A stretch of 51,974 nt of DNA, taken from Herpomyces periplanetae. Lineage: Eukaryota; Ascomycota; Laboulbeniomycetes; Herpomycetales; Herpomycetaceae. Shown here in pieces: positions 1 through 12,100 of this stretch. The stretch covers positions 1-51,974 of the forward strand of contig WMKJ01000091.1 in NCBI GenBank assembly GCA_009733715.1, given 5' to 3'. The notes beneath the pieces were generated by a model, which saw only the letters and a program-made list of their open reading frames with translations, made no database searches and was not told the DNA's origin. The translations under genes and the position numbers were made by a program. Positions within the stretch are counted from its first letter, which is position 1; each line of letters opens with the position of its first letter.

Positions 1-2417
1 AAAAAATTATGACTAAAACTGTTGCACAAAATGCTAATGCGAGCAGGCTGTATAAATGATCGTTAACTGTTTCTCGCGATGTTCACACCATCGATGTAAT
101 AGTAGGTCAGGTAAAAATAATTCTTTTTCTAAAACCCAGAAAAATTTTCACCGAATCCAAAACAGTCGCTATTTTTCTTTTTACTGCAGTGGCAGTTAAC
201 AATGAGAGGAACAAGGAAGGGGATATAGGATTAAAAAGCTTTTGGATGCAATGCTTTTGGCTGTGGAAAAATGGCCTCCGTAATCCCGCTGTCGCAACGC
301 CATCAACTGCCCTCGACAGGAACTTTATTTAAATCATGTCTGTAGCCCCACCTAACTCTTAGGGTGTTTGGATGGATTTATAAAACAAACTATACAAACG
401 CCCGGTATAAGAGTTTTGTTCTAAGAACTAATTCGAAACAACTGACAAAGCATCATGTGTCAATCTTGGAGAATTGGTGTTCCATGTCTATTTGTGTCAA
501 TAAAATCAGCAATTTGTAATAGTTATCGTGTCAGCACTTTTATTACGGTATATTGTGCTTCATTCCCATGTAAACTTTCTAAATCACGAAGGCAAGCAGA
601 ATCTTATTTTCGCAAGCAGTCTCCTTTTCGTTCTAACAACGTATTCAGTTTGTCTCATTTTAAATCTCTACTTTAGTAGCCACAAAATATTCTTCATATC
701 GAGTGCATCTAATTTATGAGAATATTTTATGGGCTCACTCCCTGTCCAACATCGAGTGGATAAAGTAGTTGTATCCCAGCTACAATTGTATGGTGTACCA
801 CTTATAAGATAGAATTACCATGTGAGCTAGCGAACATAATTACGACGTCAGCAGCTTTTATGTACGTAGATAACTCAATGTTCTTACGCAACTGGGGGGA
901 TATAAATAAGTATATGTGCAGCAATCTGACGTGTACAATATAGAAATTTTAGGTGATAGTGAGCAACCAAATGCATACTGCTGAAATATATTGTGATGGA
1001 AGATTTGCTCTGCGAATAATATTATCTTTACTAGATTTGAAGATATCTCCATAAAAGTATTCTCATGGGGCATTTAACAGTCAAATTTTCAAGCACCAAT
1101 GTTCTACAGTCAGCATTTTCTAATACCAACGAATTTGATGTTAAAATATCCCTCTGAGAGATGTACAGGTTTATAGAAAAACATAATATTAAACTAAGTA
1201 ATGTCGGTGTATACTGTAGTTTAATGGCAAAATTCTAAATTGGTTACGGAAATATTAATTTGCAACAACTTGAGTGCTTAACAAAATTTACAGTAATCGT
1301 TCAAAAGGCATATATCATTTCAATTTTGAACTGAGTAATATGGACTATCTGCTAATATTTTAGACCTACCGGCATAAAATATCCCAGGAACATAAGCTTT
1401 ATATGCAGTATTTTTATTCGTTTTAGTTTATAATGCTTGTACTTACTTTTATCAAGCTATCCCTGAACTATAAAAGACCTGAAACTCCTGTTTAACTGTT
1501 GTTCTTTATACTACCGATTCAAAAATTGTCCTATTGGTATAAATTGAATTGCCCATATAAATTTACCATTTGTAGACCAGACTCCATTCTAATGTAACAT
1601 CTATTACAAAATCAATCATGCCGTCAAAAAAAATAACCTAAATTTTATTTCGAGTATCTTTAAAGATTAGCAATTTGCATTATTTAGCAATGTCTCTTTA
1701 TCGTATACTTACACCATCAAATTTCAACGTCATCCTTGCTGAGGCACATTAATGACAGAAACAACAAAATTAAGTCTACGTAGAGAATCATAAAATGAAC
1801 TAAATGCGAATCTCACGTGAGGCTCTGTCTGCAAACTATCTCACATTCGCGTCAACGTCTAATTATTTAACTTTTAGATCAAGTACATGTAAAATGGAAT
1901 CTAGGTTAAGCTATCTGTTAACACAAATACTCCTTTAGAACAGTCCCTAGTCCACCTGAACAACTGTATTTTGTTTAAGTAATGTGTTTAGTTTCACTTT
2001 CCGTTATGACTAATGCACTCAGTTTAACAATGTTTTCTAACATGATTTGGTTCAATATTGGTAGTACAAGTTTTCAGCACCAATTTGTTTAATGATAAAC
2101 ACCGCGACTTGAAATCTAAAGTCATCTGCTCTTGAATTGAGTTTCGTTAACCAAACATGAATTATGTAATATTTAATTCATTTTGATGTATGCTACCCAA
2201 TACCCGTCTATCTCAAATCCCCGACGTGCATGCACTCCAAACAAACTATTGAATTTGACCTAGCAAAATATCTGGTTGCACCGGAATTTTTTGGAGTTAC
2301 GGCTTTTAATTTATGCTTTTTCTTGTTGAAATATTTCCACTTTAAAATTACTGAACATTGAACGAATAATAATTTCTTGCTATTTTGTTTCAAATTCGGT
2401 ATTTTGCGTTGTTTGAT
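1..2417. other. intergenic, no supported gene
   Basis: AT-rich DNA upstream of the GTPase gene. Short open frames (such as 455-676 and 858-1073 on the minus strand) have no recognisable domain, no convincing start and no splice continuation, so I treat them as chance frames. I see no tRNA, tandem array or clear transposon end. The last few hundred bases before 2418 presumably hold the promoter of the next gene, but I recognise no specific element. Confidence 0.6.
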
Positions 2418-3507
2418 ATGTCAATAACGTCGCAAGATAATTCTACTTGTCGCTGCCAAATTAAATACACAGGTGATGGTCATTGTTGTAATCAGATACC
2501 TAAGAGTTTTATCAGTCCCTTAAATCTTATGTTAGTAGATGAAGATAAGCCGTTAGCAGTTACGGCTACTAGTGACATAGCAAGGGATCCTTTCTTCCTA
2601 CAATTGGAGCTGGAGAGTCGTTTTCCTACGGAAGAGCTGGATTCACATTTGAATGCCCAATATGTTTCCTCAAGTTTTGTAGCCACTGGCGCTCAATCAG
2701 ATGATTCGGAATTCACCCATGATTTTGAAACCAATTGGCAGAATTGTTGCCAAAGGCCCGATAGTTTGACGGAGCCCCTCATAACAACATCCAACAATGC
2801 TATTAACAATGGAAGGCAGAATCTTGTATGTTGTATTACGTCTACAAATAGATGCACAATCGGTTTTTATATAATCCCAGCGACAATAGTACTGACAACT
2901 TTCCAAGCCAAGCACATATTTACCCCAGGCAGTGACTATAGCTGTTATTGGAGAAAACAATGTTGGTAAATCAACATTTATTCAAAAAGCACTTGGACTC
3001 CGAAACTTCTCCCATAAAACAGTCACGTGTCGCCAGATAAATATAAATGGCTCTTATTGTGCAGTTCAATTTGTGGAACTTAAATTCGACAACCTAAAGC
3101 TAGACGAGAGCTTTCGAATTCGCTGGCCCGATACGATGGACGGTTATTCAATACCACAAATATCAGGTGCCTTAGTCATGTATGATGTGATGAACAAGAA
3201 AAGCCTCGACTACGTTCCAAACTATCTTTGTAAGCGAGGCTACCAATTATATTTGTTTTCGCAAAATTCCATATCTAATCGTCATTTCGCAGGCGCGATG
3301 AGCAACGCAATGATACCCTTTTTATTAGTTGCTTCCAAGTGTGATACGCACCCCGCATTGCGAGAAATTGATGCAAAGATTGTCGAAAAAAGAGCTAAAT
3401 ACTACATCAAATCCGATATCAAGTCTGTAAACGTAAGTATTTCGGCGGTGGAGTCATACAAACGCTGTTTGTCGACAATACTTTTTGATATGGAAAATAG
3501 ATTTTAG
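2418..3507 (+). CDS. P-loop GTPase-like protein (N-terminal half of a fungal RasGEF-type protein, no RasGEF domain)
   Basis: Three exons are proposed: 2418-2825, 2929-3229 and 3293-3507, giving 307 aa. Intron 1 starts GTATGT and ends CCCCAG. Intron 2 is 63 bases (GTAAGC...CGCAG), a multiple of three with no stop, so retention would add 21 residues. Residues 1-136 are low-similarity and serine/threonine-rich. Next comes a G domain: AVTIAVIGENNVGKST (Walker A, about residues 137-152), ALVMYDVMNKKSL, and LLVASKCD (G4-like SKCD), ending ESYKRCLSTIL. From memory this matches the small GTPase-like module at the front of large Pezizomycotina RasGEF proteins; no catalytic G3 DxxG is obvious. Here the frame stops just after the module. 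I chose the ATG at 2418 because the longer frame begins at TTG. A GTAAGT inside exon 3 (about 3432) could act as an alternative donor. The family call is from memory; exon structure is fairly secure. Confidence 0.75.
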
Positions 3508-5094
3508 ATGCCTAATTATCTTTGCTGTTTTCATGTAAATTATTCAAGGCAAAAAACATTTGACGTTTTTTCAACATCTTTAAGATAAAGATGATATTAT
3601 TTATGAGTTCTCTCCCATGATGCACTAATGAAAGCTACAATTCACTCCGAAATAAGCCCTTTTTGTACTAATATACTTGAAGTATTGCTGGCGATTTGAC
3701 GTAATATTCTACGACTTTGTTGGTAACTACGTCGCAAAAGGAGCAAATGTAATGCAATATCCTCGTTCAAAAATAAACCAGATTATTCGTCCACTTTCGA
3801 TGTTCCTAGATTTACCTTTGAAGCATTATCCTAGCAATACAACATTGCCATTACATCCTAGTTCAATTTTTAAGTAAAATAAAGATTCTCAAAATTACTA
3901 ATCAGAGATTTGAAAATTAGGATTCAACTATAACACTACCCTTCTGATGCTTGCCCTTTTTCCCGATTTGCTATGATTACTCACATACAGTCAACATTAC
4001 AATATTCTTGAGGTGGTCCCGCCAGTAAATGCGAATTAAATACATAGAATATGTAACGTTGTTGACACTGCGAGAGATTGCTTCTACCATTTATTATATA
4101 TTCAGTGACCACATAAACTGAAAAACTGTTATTTAACTACTTTGTAAGCCACTGGGTTACAAGATTAAATATTTGTTTCATTACCCGAGTTGAAACATAC
4201 TAAAATTGGATGCAATACTAGTAGCATATATTTATTCTTTATTCTTAGGGCCCGTTTATTAAGTAGAATTTTAATTTCTAATGAAATTTAGTAATACCAA
4301 TAACTAAATAATACTGTCTACTGATGATGTAAGGTAACACCATGTATTATCTTATTCCTTCAGTATTGGCTATTAAAGTGGACGCCACTTCCGACCTATA
4401 AGTCATGTTTCCTGATCGATGATTATCACATGCTACTTTTGTGTCTGCTACACTTTTCACTATTACATTTTTCAATAAGCTTAAGGTTTACATTTGCTCC
4501 GGTTGGCTATCATCTGCATTTTTAGAATGATTAGTTATTTGTTTCATTTTTGTCATTTGTAAGCTCAGCCCAAGCCCCCGGTATTCTCAGCCCTGTTCCA
4601 GTTTATGAATGAATCAACTACGAAATATGGGCTTTAATAAACCCCTCTAAATTCAATGCTTTTATATAGTAGCTGTAAATTATGGTTACTTTTTATTTAA
4701 GCCTCAACTAGCCTTACGTCAAAAATATATAACTTACATCAAGTATATTTCAAATCTGACGTGTTCCGCGTGTGAATTAGTCATCTTGGCATTCGAGGAT
4801 AAGGTACACCTCACTGCAGCTAACTCACGAAATTATCATAATTGATGATCGGGTATCGGACATCAGTGAGATGTTAAAGTTAGTTTAAGACCATTTAAAA
4901 TTTGAGATGGATCTGGAAGTAGAGTTACAACTAAAGAATAAATTACCAAATAGCAACTCTCCGCATGTACTAAATTCATGGTCCAAATATTTAATCATAT
5001 GGAAGAGACATTAAAATTGCTACTTAATACTTATACAGAGAAAATGTTATGCACATGCCAATTCATGCTTGACAATTATTTTCCGAAACTAGTA
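3508..5094. other. intergenic between two convergent genes
   Basis: About 1.6 kb between the stop codons of the GTPase and HIR1. I looked here for a RasGEF domain continuing the upstream gene and found none. An open frame at 3677-3877 has some coding-like composition near its end but no ATG, no splice link and no recognisable family. The rest is AT-rich and presumably holds both 3' UTRs. Confidence 0.6.
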
Positions 5095-8000
5095 CTAATG
5101 GATCGTGTTATTAGTTTCAAGTAATGTTTTATATGGGAGAATAACCTTGTGCATATGATGGAACATTCCTAAATGTGAACTGTTAGTTAAAACTCGTTGA
5201 AACACATAATCCATTGAACCTTACCTAGCTGCGAAACAACTTCCTTCAAAAGATCTAACCTATTCATACCACAAATTTTGTCATTTGAGGTTTGTGGAAT
5301 TGTGCCGCACATCTCACATTGTGATTGACTCAGATCCCGCTGTGCAGGAAATGATTTTAAACTCATGTTCGGTGAGCTAAGGCAAGGATCATAAAATTTT
5401 TGGTTTATGCCAACTATATCTGCAAGAAGTTCCTCTGCCTTAGCCTTCATATCACCAACTCCGAGCATACGGACGTAAGTTATTAGACTTGAAAGAAACT
5501 CATCTCCCGCTGATAATAGTCGCGCACTGGCCATTTTATTTTCAACATGGCCTATAGATGCCACTTCTTCCACATTTTCAAACCCCTCTTTGCTGATAAT
5601 AGATTTAAACAAATTTTGCAATTGCACAGCCCTGCCCTGCACATGTGAAAAATTCGTAGTATTGCGCTCGAGCAATGATAATATTCCTGATGAAAATTTT
5701 TGAGAAGTAAAAGTGTCAGTAGTACCAGGTGCATTTGTGACATTTTGTTCTGTTTTCGGTAAATGATTTTCGTTAGCTAAGCCGGTTTCCTCAGGCTCAA
5801 TTGAGCCCCAATGTCGTGAAGTGACTGCCCACCATGTTTCAGAGAGACGGGACCAAGCCTGTAGGGATGGGGAATAGCAATATCCACAACCATTTGAGAG
5901 GGCAACGGCAATGCTACCAGCTATGTTAACTTTTGCAAACACAATATCATGACTTAAATTTTTGGCAGGGCAGTCACCAGTGTGCACCTTTTTTAATATG
6001 GGAGCCATTGAAACGGGGGGATGTGGGGAAACATTGTTTAAAAGATCCCATACATAGCAAAGACCCGATGTAGAAACACACAGCAGCCACCATTCACGAC
6101 AATCCAATATTGCTGGTTCTGAATCGAGAATAATCACATTAAGAATTCGGCGACCTGCCGGTGACCAAACACATATAGTACAGTCATCACAACCAGCAAC
6201 CCAAAAGTTTTTATTTCCGGAAAGATTAAGGACTGTTGCATTAAGAAAATCATTCCAAATCACTTGCCCGGATTTGCTGCAGGAAATTTTGGAAACACTT
6301 GAATTACATGTAGAATGGCGTAGAGGGGATTTAAAAAGGTTTTTTACCTCGAGAACTAGCGGTTCTTGAGCAAACTGTTGATAGTCACTTTGGATACATT
6401 GAAGGGTGTCTTTGAGCTCACGGCTAGAGCTGTCATCCAGATTCGAAACAGAAACTCGGAGACTGACTGAGCTATTTGGTATATCTGAATTTGAGTAAGA
6501 ATGGGCGGATGTACTTAAGGGAGGTTGGTCCAACGAAAGTAGATTGGTTGATGCAAAATCCGAAGAATGTAAATTTTTACAAAAAGCTTGTGGTGAGCGG
6601 TTAGTTTGCAGTTTTTGCTCAGACAAATTAGCTCGGTCCTTTACAATGTCAAAAAGTCGGCAGGATTCATCTTCGTGTTTTGATTCGAGTGAGTTAGAAT
6701 CGGAATCCTGTTTATTTAAGCTTGTACGGACGTGTTCTATATTCAATAGCAGCCCCTGACTACATTGCGGCGATATTGGGCTTGCGCCAGATGAAATAAG
6801 AACTGGTGTGATTTTTTTTCTGCCATCCTCAGTATAGGAGACTCGATTTCTAATTTTATCACAAGACCGTGTAACATGCGATTGGAGGGATAAGTCTTCA
6901 GAATTACCCACTTATCAATTGTTAGCTATAAAAATGCAACGTGACTGACTTGTACTAAACCCACCTGCTTTGTTCACCATTAATTCATTTGTGGGTTCTA
7001 TAAGGCTTTTCGTGGTGGTATGAAGAAGCGTTGCCCCATCAGAACTAATGTCATTGGATACTGATAGCTCTTTATGATGTTCGTATAGGTGTCGTTTGTG
7101 TGAGAGCGCAAATTTAGATAGGCTCTTCTCGTTTTCAATTGACGACGCAACACAGCCAAGCTCGCCTTCCTCGAAGGCAAGTACAAGAATAACACCATCT
7201 AAAGTGCAAAGATACAAGGTTTCTCCATCCGGGGCCCAAGCAAGATCAGATATTGACTTACTTGAAAGCTCTTGGGCTATGACAAATGGTCTTGAAAGGC
7301 TTGTACTCCAAATACTAAGAGATTTATCCTGGCCAGCACAAGCTATTACTTTTAAACTCTGTAATCTTTCTTCAGGATTGCACTTTGTAGATGTTGATTG
7401 AGACTTGTGAAACAACTGAGGCGAAAAGGCACATATTTCGACTGGGCCTTCATGCCCAATTAAATTAATCTCTGAATTCCACCCATTACGGTTTATTATG
7501 GCAACAGAACTAACAGGCCCATTTACCGCATTGGCTGCAGCTATATGATTTCCATCCGGGGACCAAGAGCAACGACGAAAGTAAGTAGTGAGGGGTGACG
7601 ACAGAAATGGAGTGGATATAGACTTCTCCAAAATAAAGTTGTTCGACTGGTTTGCTGCTGTGGCGTTAGGGCCAGGCGACGTAAACTTGTATATCTTGAG
7701 AGTTCTGTCATCACTGGCGGTAGCAAAAAATCTATTTGCGGGATCAAATGCTATACCTTTTACGTGACTCTGATGATGTGTGAGCGTTTTCAATTTCTCA
7801 AAACTGTAGCCTGACCACACAACTACTCGGGAGTCCAAGCCAACAGAAACTAAAATTGATGAATCAGAGGACCAACCGAGATCTTGCACATCATTATCAT
7901 GCCCAAAGAGTCTTCGCAAGACCCGCCAATTTTCAACTTGTAGCACTTCAGAAGCACCTACATTTTGAACCGAATATTAATAGACAAACAACCCACTATA

Positions 8001-8489
8001 AGGCTCATGACACACCAATTTTTGAAGTACAAGCCGGAGGATTAGAGTCGATTGCATATATGCAAACAATTTTATCATCAGCACCGGATGCTAAATATTT
8101 ATTATTATTGGAAAATCTAGCAGCATGGATGGTCCCAGAGTGATTGCTCAACGTTGCAAGGAGTGTTGGACCGTCAAATGATGTTTGTGCGGATTTCAAA
8201 ATGGCTTCTGTAGACCATACGCGGACGCACCCGTCTACATACGTTTTAATTAGTGAAATAAAATGCACAGCGTCATGGGTAAAAATACAGTTCTATGCAC
8301 ACTATGCTCCTGTGCCGTACCTCCACCTGCTGTAACAAGTCGTTTGCCGTCTGGCGAAACGTGGCAGCTATATACCTCAAAATCCTTGAATTCACCTAAA
8401 CAGGGAGTAAGAAATGTTGGTTCTCAATAACATTAGACTCGCTATATATTACCTCTGTGACAAAGCCAGACTGGTTTAATAAGATGCAT
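5095..8489 (-). CDS. hir1: HIR1/HIRA histone chaperone subunit
   Basis: Hir1 is the WD-repeat subunit of the HIR complex, which deposits H3-H4 independently of replication and represses histone genes in the nucleus. Six exons (minus strand): 8489-8453, 8395-8321, 8234-8016, 7957-6965, 6910-5225, 5168-5095. Joined length is 3084 bases, 1027 aa, in phase throughout. Introns are 54-86 bases; intron 4 has a perfect CTAAC branch site. It starts MHLIKPVWL, the family start. Residues 1 to about 380 form the beta-propeller (VRVWST, LASGADDKIVCIY, GHDNDVQDLGWS, VKGIAFDP, ATASDDRTLKIY, GHEGPVEICAFSP, ACAGQDKSLSIW). About 462-482 is the B domain (VSYTEDGRKKITPVLISS), the Asf1-binding region. The Hira C-terminal domain follows (FWVAGCDDCTICVWSP; WWLLCVSTSGLCYVWDL). 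The last exon supplies the usual end (HKVILPYKTLLE). Length is normal for filamentous fungi. The first exon is only 37 bases and easily missed. Confidence 0.97.
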
Positions 8490-9605
8490 ATTCAACAAAA
8501 CATGAATAGATTGAGTAAGATGTTAAAGTCTTAAACGCACTAGACTTTCGATAGTCCCAAGGGTAAATATTAAGGGCTCGTGGCATTACGCCAATTAAAA
8601 AACGTACTGATACAAGAGAATTCAGAAATATTGAGTCAAGCAGACAAGCCTCAAACAACAAAATTGTCTTGCGTTAGAAGCAAAATGCAAAAGAAAAATA
8701 AAAATTTTTGCACAAAGAAAGAAATGAACAAGTCGTATATTTGTGATATATTATGGCAACATGAAAAGGCAGTTTCTGCGATAAAACCTGCCACAGTAAA
8801 GCTTCAGTAAAAAGAGTGAAAACTACGATTAAAAAAGAAAAGTGGCAGTGTAAAGAGTGGAATGAACACTCATCAGTGTGGTATATAGTTATGGAGGCTA
8901 AGACTATGGTAGCGTGGATTAGTAAGCAAGACGCATTTTTGGCTAAGAAATTTTCAAATTTTTGTTTCTGAAGAACTTTTGTGGGTCATATAAACTTTGG
9001 GCGGATAACTTTAGACTAAAATGTTTGTAAATATTCCCTACTGTCTTCGTAACTTGATTGTAACCGTGTAGAACTGCTCGTAAATAGTCTGATATTGTAA
9101 GTTCATTTAGGATTTATTAATTGGAAAGATTAAGTTTCGTACAGGACATAATAAAAGATTGTTTGAAGATGTCCTAATTAATTCAACTTTTCGTTTTTCA
9201 GTTTAATTGAAATTTTTTAGACCTTCGAAATTAACGCTATCAAATATGAATATTTTATCAACCAGTGAAATTCGTGCATAAGTACGTCGAGCTCCCAAAA
9301 TTTTCGGATTAACCATTATTAGTGAAATAATTATTTATGTTAGACATTCGATATATGTATGATGTCGATGATTAGCTCAGGATACAAATGCACCATGTGA
9401 AACTTAACACTGTTACGATTTCGCCGAATATAAGAGTTTCTGAGATAAATATCGCTGAAGTTAGTCATGTGGTTATAACCGCTACATGAAATTTGTTTTA
9501 CAATAAATCTATAGGAAATATGCTTCATTCAAGCCAACTCCATTGGAAATTACGATAGTAAACATATTGGCATTTGTATTGACTGCTAAGTTTATCGGTC
9601 ATTTC
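8490..9605. other. intergenic upstream of HIR1
   Basis: About 1.1 kb before the HIR1 start. An open frame at 8580-8810 (+) is lysine-rich and has no ATG start, no recognisable domain and no clear splice partner, so I leave it out. This segment probably contains the HIR1 promoter; I recognise no specific regulatory site. Confidence 0.5.
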
Positions 9606-9725
9606 ATGATTGCACTCTCCACTAACTTTTATAAGTTTTTGTATATAAACTACGTATTACTAGCTACCATCGGGTGTAGAGTCGTGTACAGTGCACCAAT
9701 TAATCATTCAAATCAAGCTGAATAA
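9606..9725 (+). CDS. possible small secreted peptide or chance frame
   Basis: A 39-residue ATG-started frame. Residues about 11-30 are hydrophobic (FLYINYVLLATIGCRVVYSA) and are followed by a polar tail (PINHSNQAE), which resembles a signal peptide with cleavage after VVYSA. It could be the first exon of an effector-like gene whose remainder I cannot find, or simply AT-rich chance. No homology recognised and no splice continuation established. Confidence 0.12.
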   Translation: MIALSTNFYKFLYINYVLLATIGCRVVYSAPINHSNQAE

Positions 9726-9899
9726 TTCAATGTAAAAACAGCAAACACTACCTCGTGGATATTGAGTGAGACTTTCATTTGAATAGTCCCCTAACGAAAA
9801 ACATCCAGTCATACTTTTACCTATAGAACGCCTAAACTAAATGAACATTATAATATTCCAGTTACATATTTTAATCCAAAATACATGGAAATATGAGAA

Positions 9900-12100
9900 T
9901 ACGTTGAGCAAATCATTGTGCTATAAACCAGCAGTAGCAACATAAGGACGCGCGCAATCAAGAAAGTCGGTATATAAGCTGAGCATTGACTATAATCACA
10001 TACTACGAAGAGACAGACTTCCAACACAGCAAGAGTCAAGTCGTTGGGCCAAATAGATCCAGAATGCAAGTGGCTTCAGCCTTCTGTTAAATATAGGAAA
10101 CAAAGGTACGAATTACAATGATACGAAATGTATGTACCCAAGACTTTGGGCAGACAGGTTGTAGCGTATGGGTGCTGGAAGTTAAGCATCAATAAAAGCG
10201 GCCCCAATTTCTGATTGTGGGCTTGTGCCGCAACGCGCTGCCGAAATTGATAAGCACGTTTTGTGATGATAACAATCGTACCTTGTTGAACCGAACGTCC
10301 TAAACATACATCTCACTACCAAACTTGAGCGCTTTTCGTTATCATCACATTATCACCCAGCATTCTTGGCTGGCTAGTTGTTTTTAATCTTCATCGTCTA
10401 ATTCAAGTTGAGTCATTAAATTAATTTTCGTCGCGTCATTTGTTCATCTTGCATCGCGTCATGTAGCTGGGAATATTTTAAACTGTTTCGGTAACCTTAG
10501 TGGCTAAGACTGCTTCCAAATTTAATAACCGGATTAATGAACCATCCTGATACGATAAATGTTTTTCAGTAGTTACTAAAGTAGAGAGAGCACGCTTGGG
10601 CATGCTGTATGCATAATCAGAACAAAAAGACGGCTTCCAGTAAAATAACATATAATTCAGCGTCCACTTCAAACGTATGATTACACGAGATGAATTATCA
10701 ACAATCGTTACTTAGGAATTAACTAGAAGTAGCTGCAAGAGGAGTAGTTAAGGGGATGAATAATTGCCCGGTTGAAGAAAAGTTCCGAGTGGCATGTATG
10801 AGTTTCCTAAATAGTTGAGTCGCGCAAAATCTCGGGTCTCCTTTTCTCTAAAACGCGCTTTGCGTAATGCAAGTTTATATGCTAGCCACACTAAGTTGAA
10901 TAACAATTACGAGCAGCAGCAATACAGGATAAATTTGTAAGCTAGACCACAATACGGGAATGGTGTGAGCTCTAACTACCCGTCAATGAATATTCGCAAA
11001 CTACTCGACTTAATTATCACACCTAGGCTTTATCTTCAAAACGTGGGTCGTAGAGAGTGAATATTCCGGGGTGCGAATGCGAAAGTCAATGGAACTTTTT
11101 GCAAAGTGCGAAATTATTTTGAAATCTTAACACTTACGATTGCAATAACTGTTTAGAACATTCCCAGCATCGCAATGGGAAGATGAAAAGCTGACGCAAT
11201 GAATACTAATTTAACAATTCATCTTAATTTAGGCGAGGAAATTTAAAATCATTAAGCCAGAAATGTTGGGTAATAACAACAGGAGATTAACTAACTGTGC
11301 CCAAGATCAGAAACAGGTCAAACGTTGCTGTATGGGATAACATGTTTTCATCCCTGAAGCCATCATTAGACATGTGCGGTAATGTGTTTATCTGAGCTTG
11401 GTAAGTTACTACGAAGCTCCATTAGCCACTATGGCTGTTTTTATGAGCTCTGTGTTGGCAATATTGATTCACCGCACAACTGTAAGGAGTTCCACTTATG
11501 TTCGGGTTCGCATCTAAACTTTTTCATTACCTAAGTGGTGTGTGACGGATGAACACTAAATGTGATAACTGGCATGTGGGCAATTTCTAAATGTTCATTT
11601 ACGGAATTATGACTGGCACCCAATCCGTGTTGTAAGTTTGTTTAGGAATATAATCTGCCATTGCAGCCGCTAATATACGGATTCCAGCATTGTGTTGCAA
11701 GATTGTTAACTTAGTTTAATGAACTAATCTCTCATAGGTTGGACCAGAATAGAGTGTTTCTCAGCCATAAATCGAACTACAGTGGATGGGTATAAAGCAG
11801 ACCGCAAGTGAGTCGAACTATAAGGCATAAAGAAACATCAGAACTTGTAATTAGCCGCTTTCTGGAAGATAAAACCCCAGATCGACCAAGAGCCCTTGTA
11901 TGGCCACACCCGCGACTTTCAATGTCGACTTCAAGCACAAACATTTGAGTGTATCTACACGATAATTCACATCCTAGACATGTCGTAATACATATTTAAT
12001 TTCTTTTATAAGATTACGAAGGTTAACGATACATTCTGATCCGCAAGGTATTCTAATTGTAAATTAGTCGCACTGCTAGGTTTACCGAAACGGACGTATC
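9900..12100. repeat. diverged dispersed repeat, family 2, copy 1
   Basis: Several blocks here resemble blocks elsewhere in the window. 9925-9955 (ACCAGCAGTAGCAACATAAGGAC) matches about 44545-44575 and more weakly 28965-28990. 11240-11430 matches about 24240-24430 on the same strand. 11935-11985 (TCTACACGATAATTCAC) matches about 28285-28310 and 45325-45350. Similarity is patchy, so the outer limits are approximate. The class is not recognisable to me; no protein domain is readable. The order of shared blocks suggests one element larger than any single fragment. Confidence 0.5.
10262..10349. repeat. 12-bp perfect inverted repeat with 64-bp spacer
   Basis: TGTGATGATAAC at 10262-10273 is the exact reverse complement of GTTATCATCACA at 10338-10349. 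It lies inside the family-2 repeat copy. It could be a foldback or miniature element or a chance hairpin; no target-site duplication is evident. Confidence 0.5.

Noticed and set aside
3677-3877. Open frame downstream of the GTPase gene as a further exon
   Set aside because: No splice link from exon 3, no RasGEF similarity and no ATG start.
8580-8810. Lysine-rich frame divergent from HIR1
   Set aside because: Starts at GTG, no recognisable domain, no downstream exon; possibly leader or chance sequence.
10120-10200. 5S rRNA-like words (GGAAGTTAAGC)
   Set aside because: Only a short word matches; no helices or internal control region of 5S RNA are present, and the spot lies inside a repeat copy.
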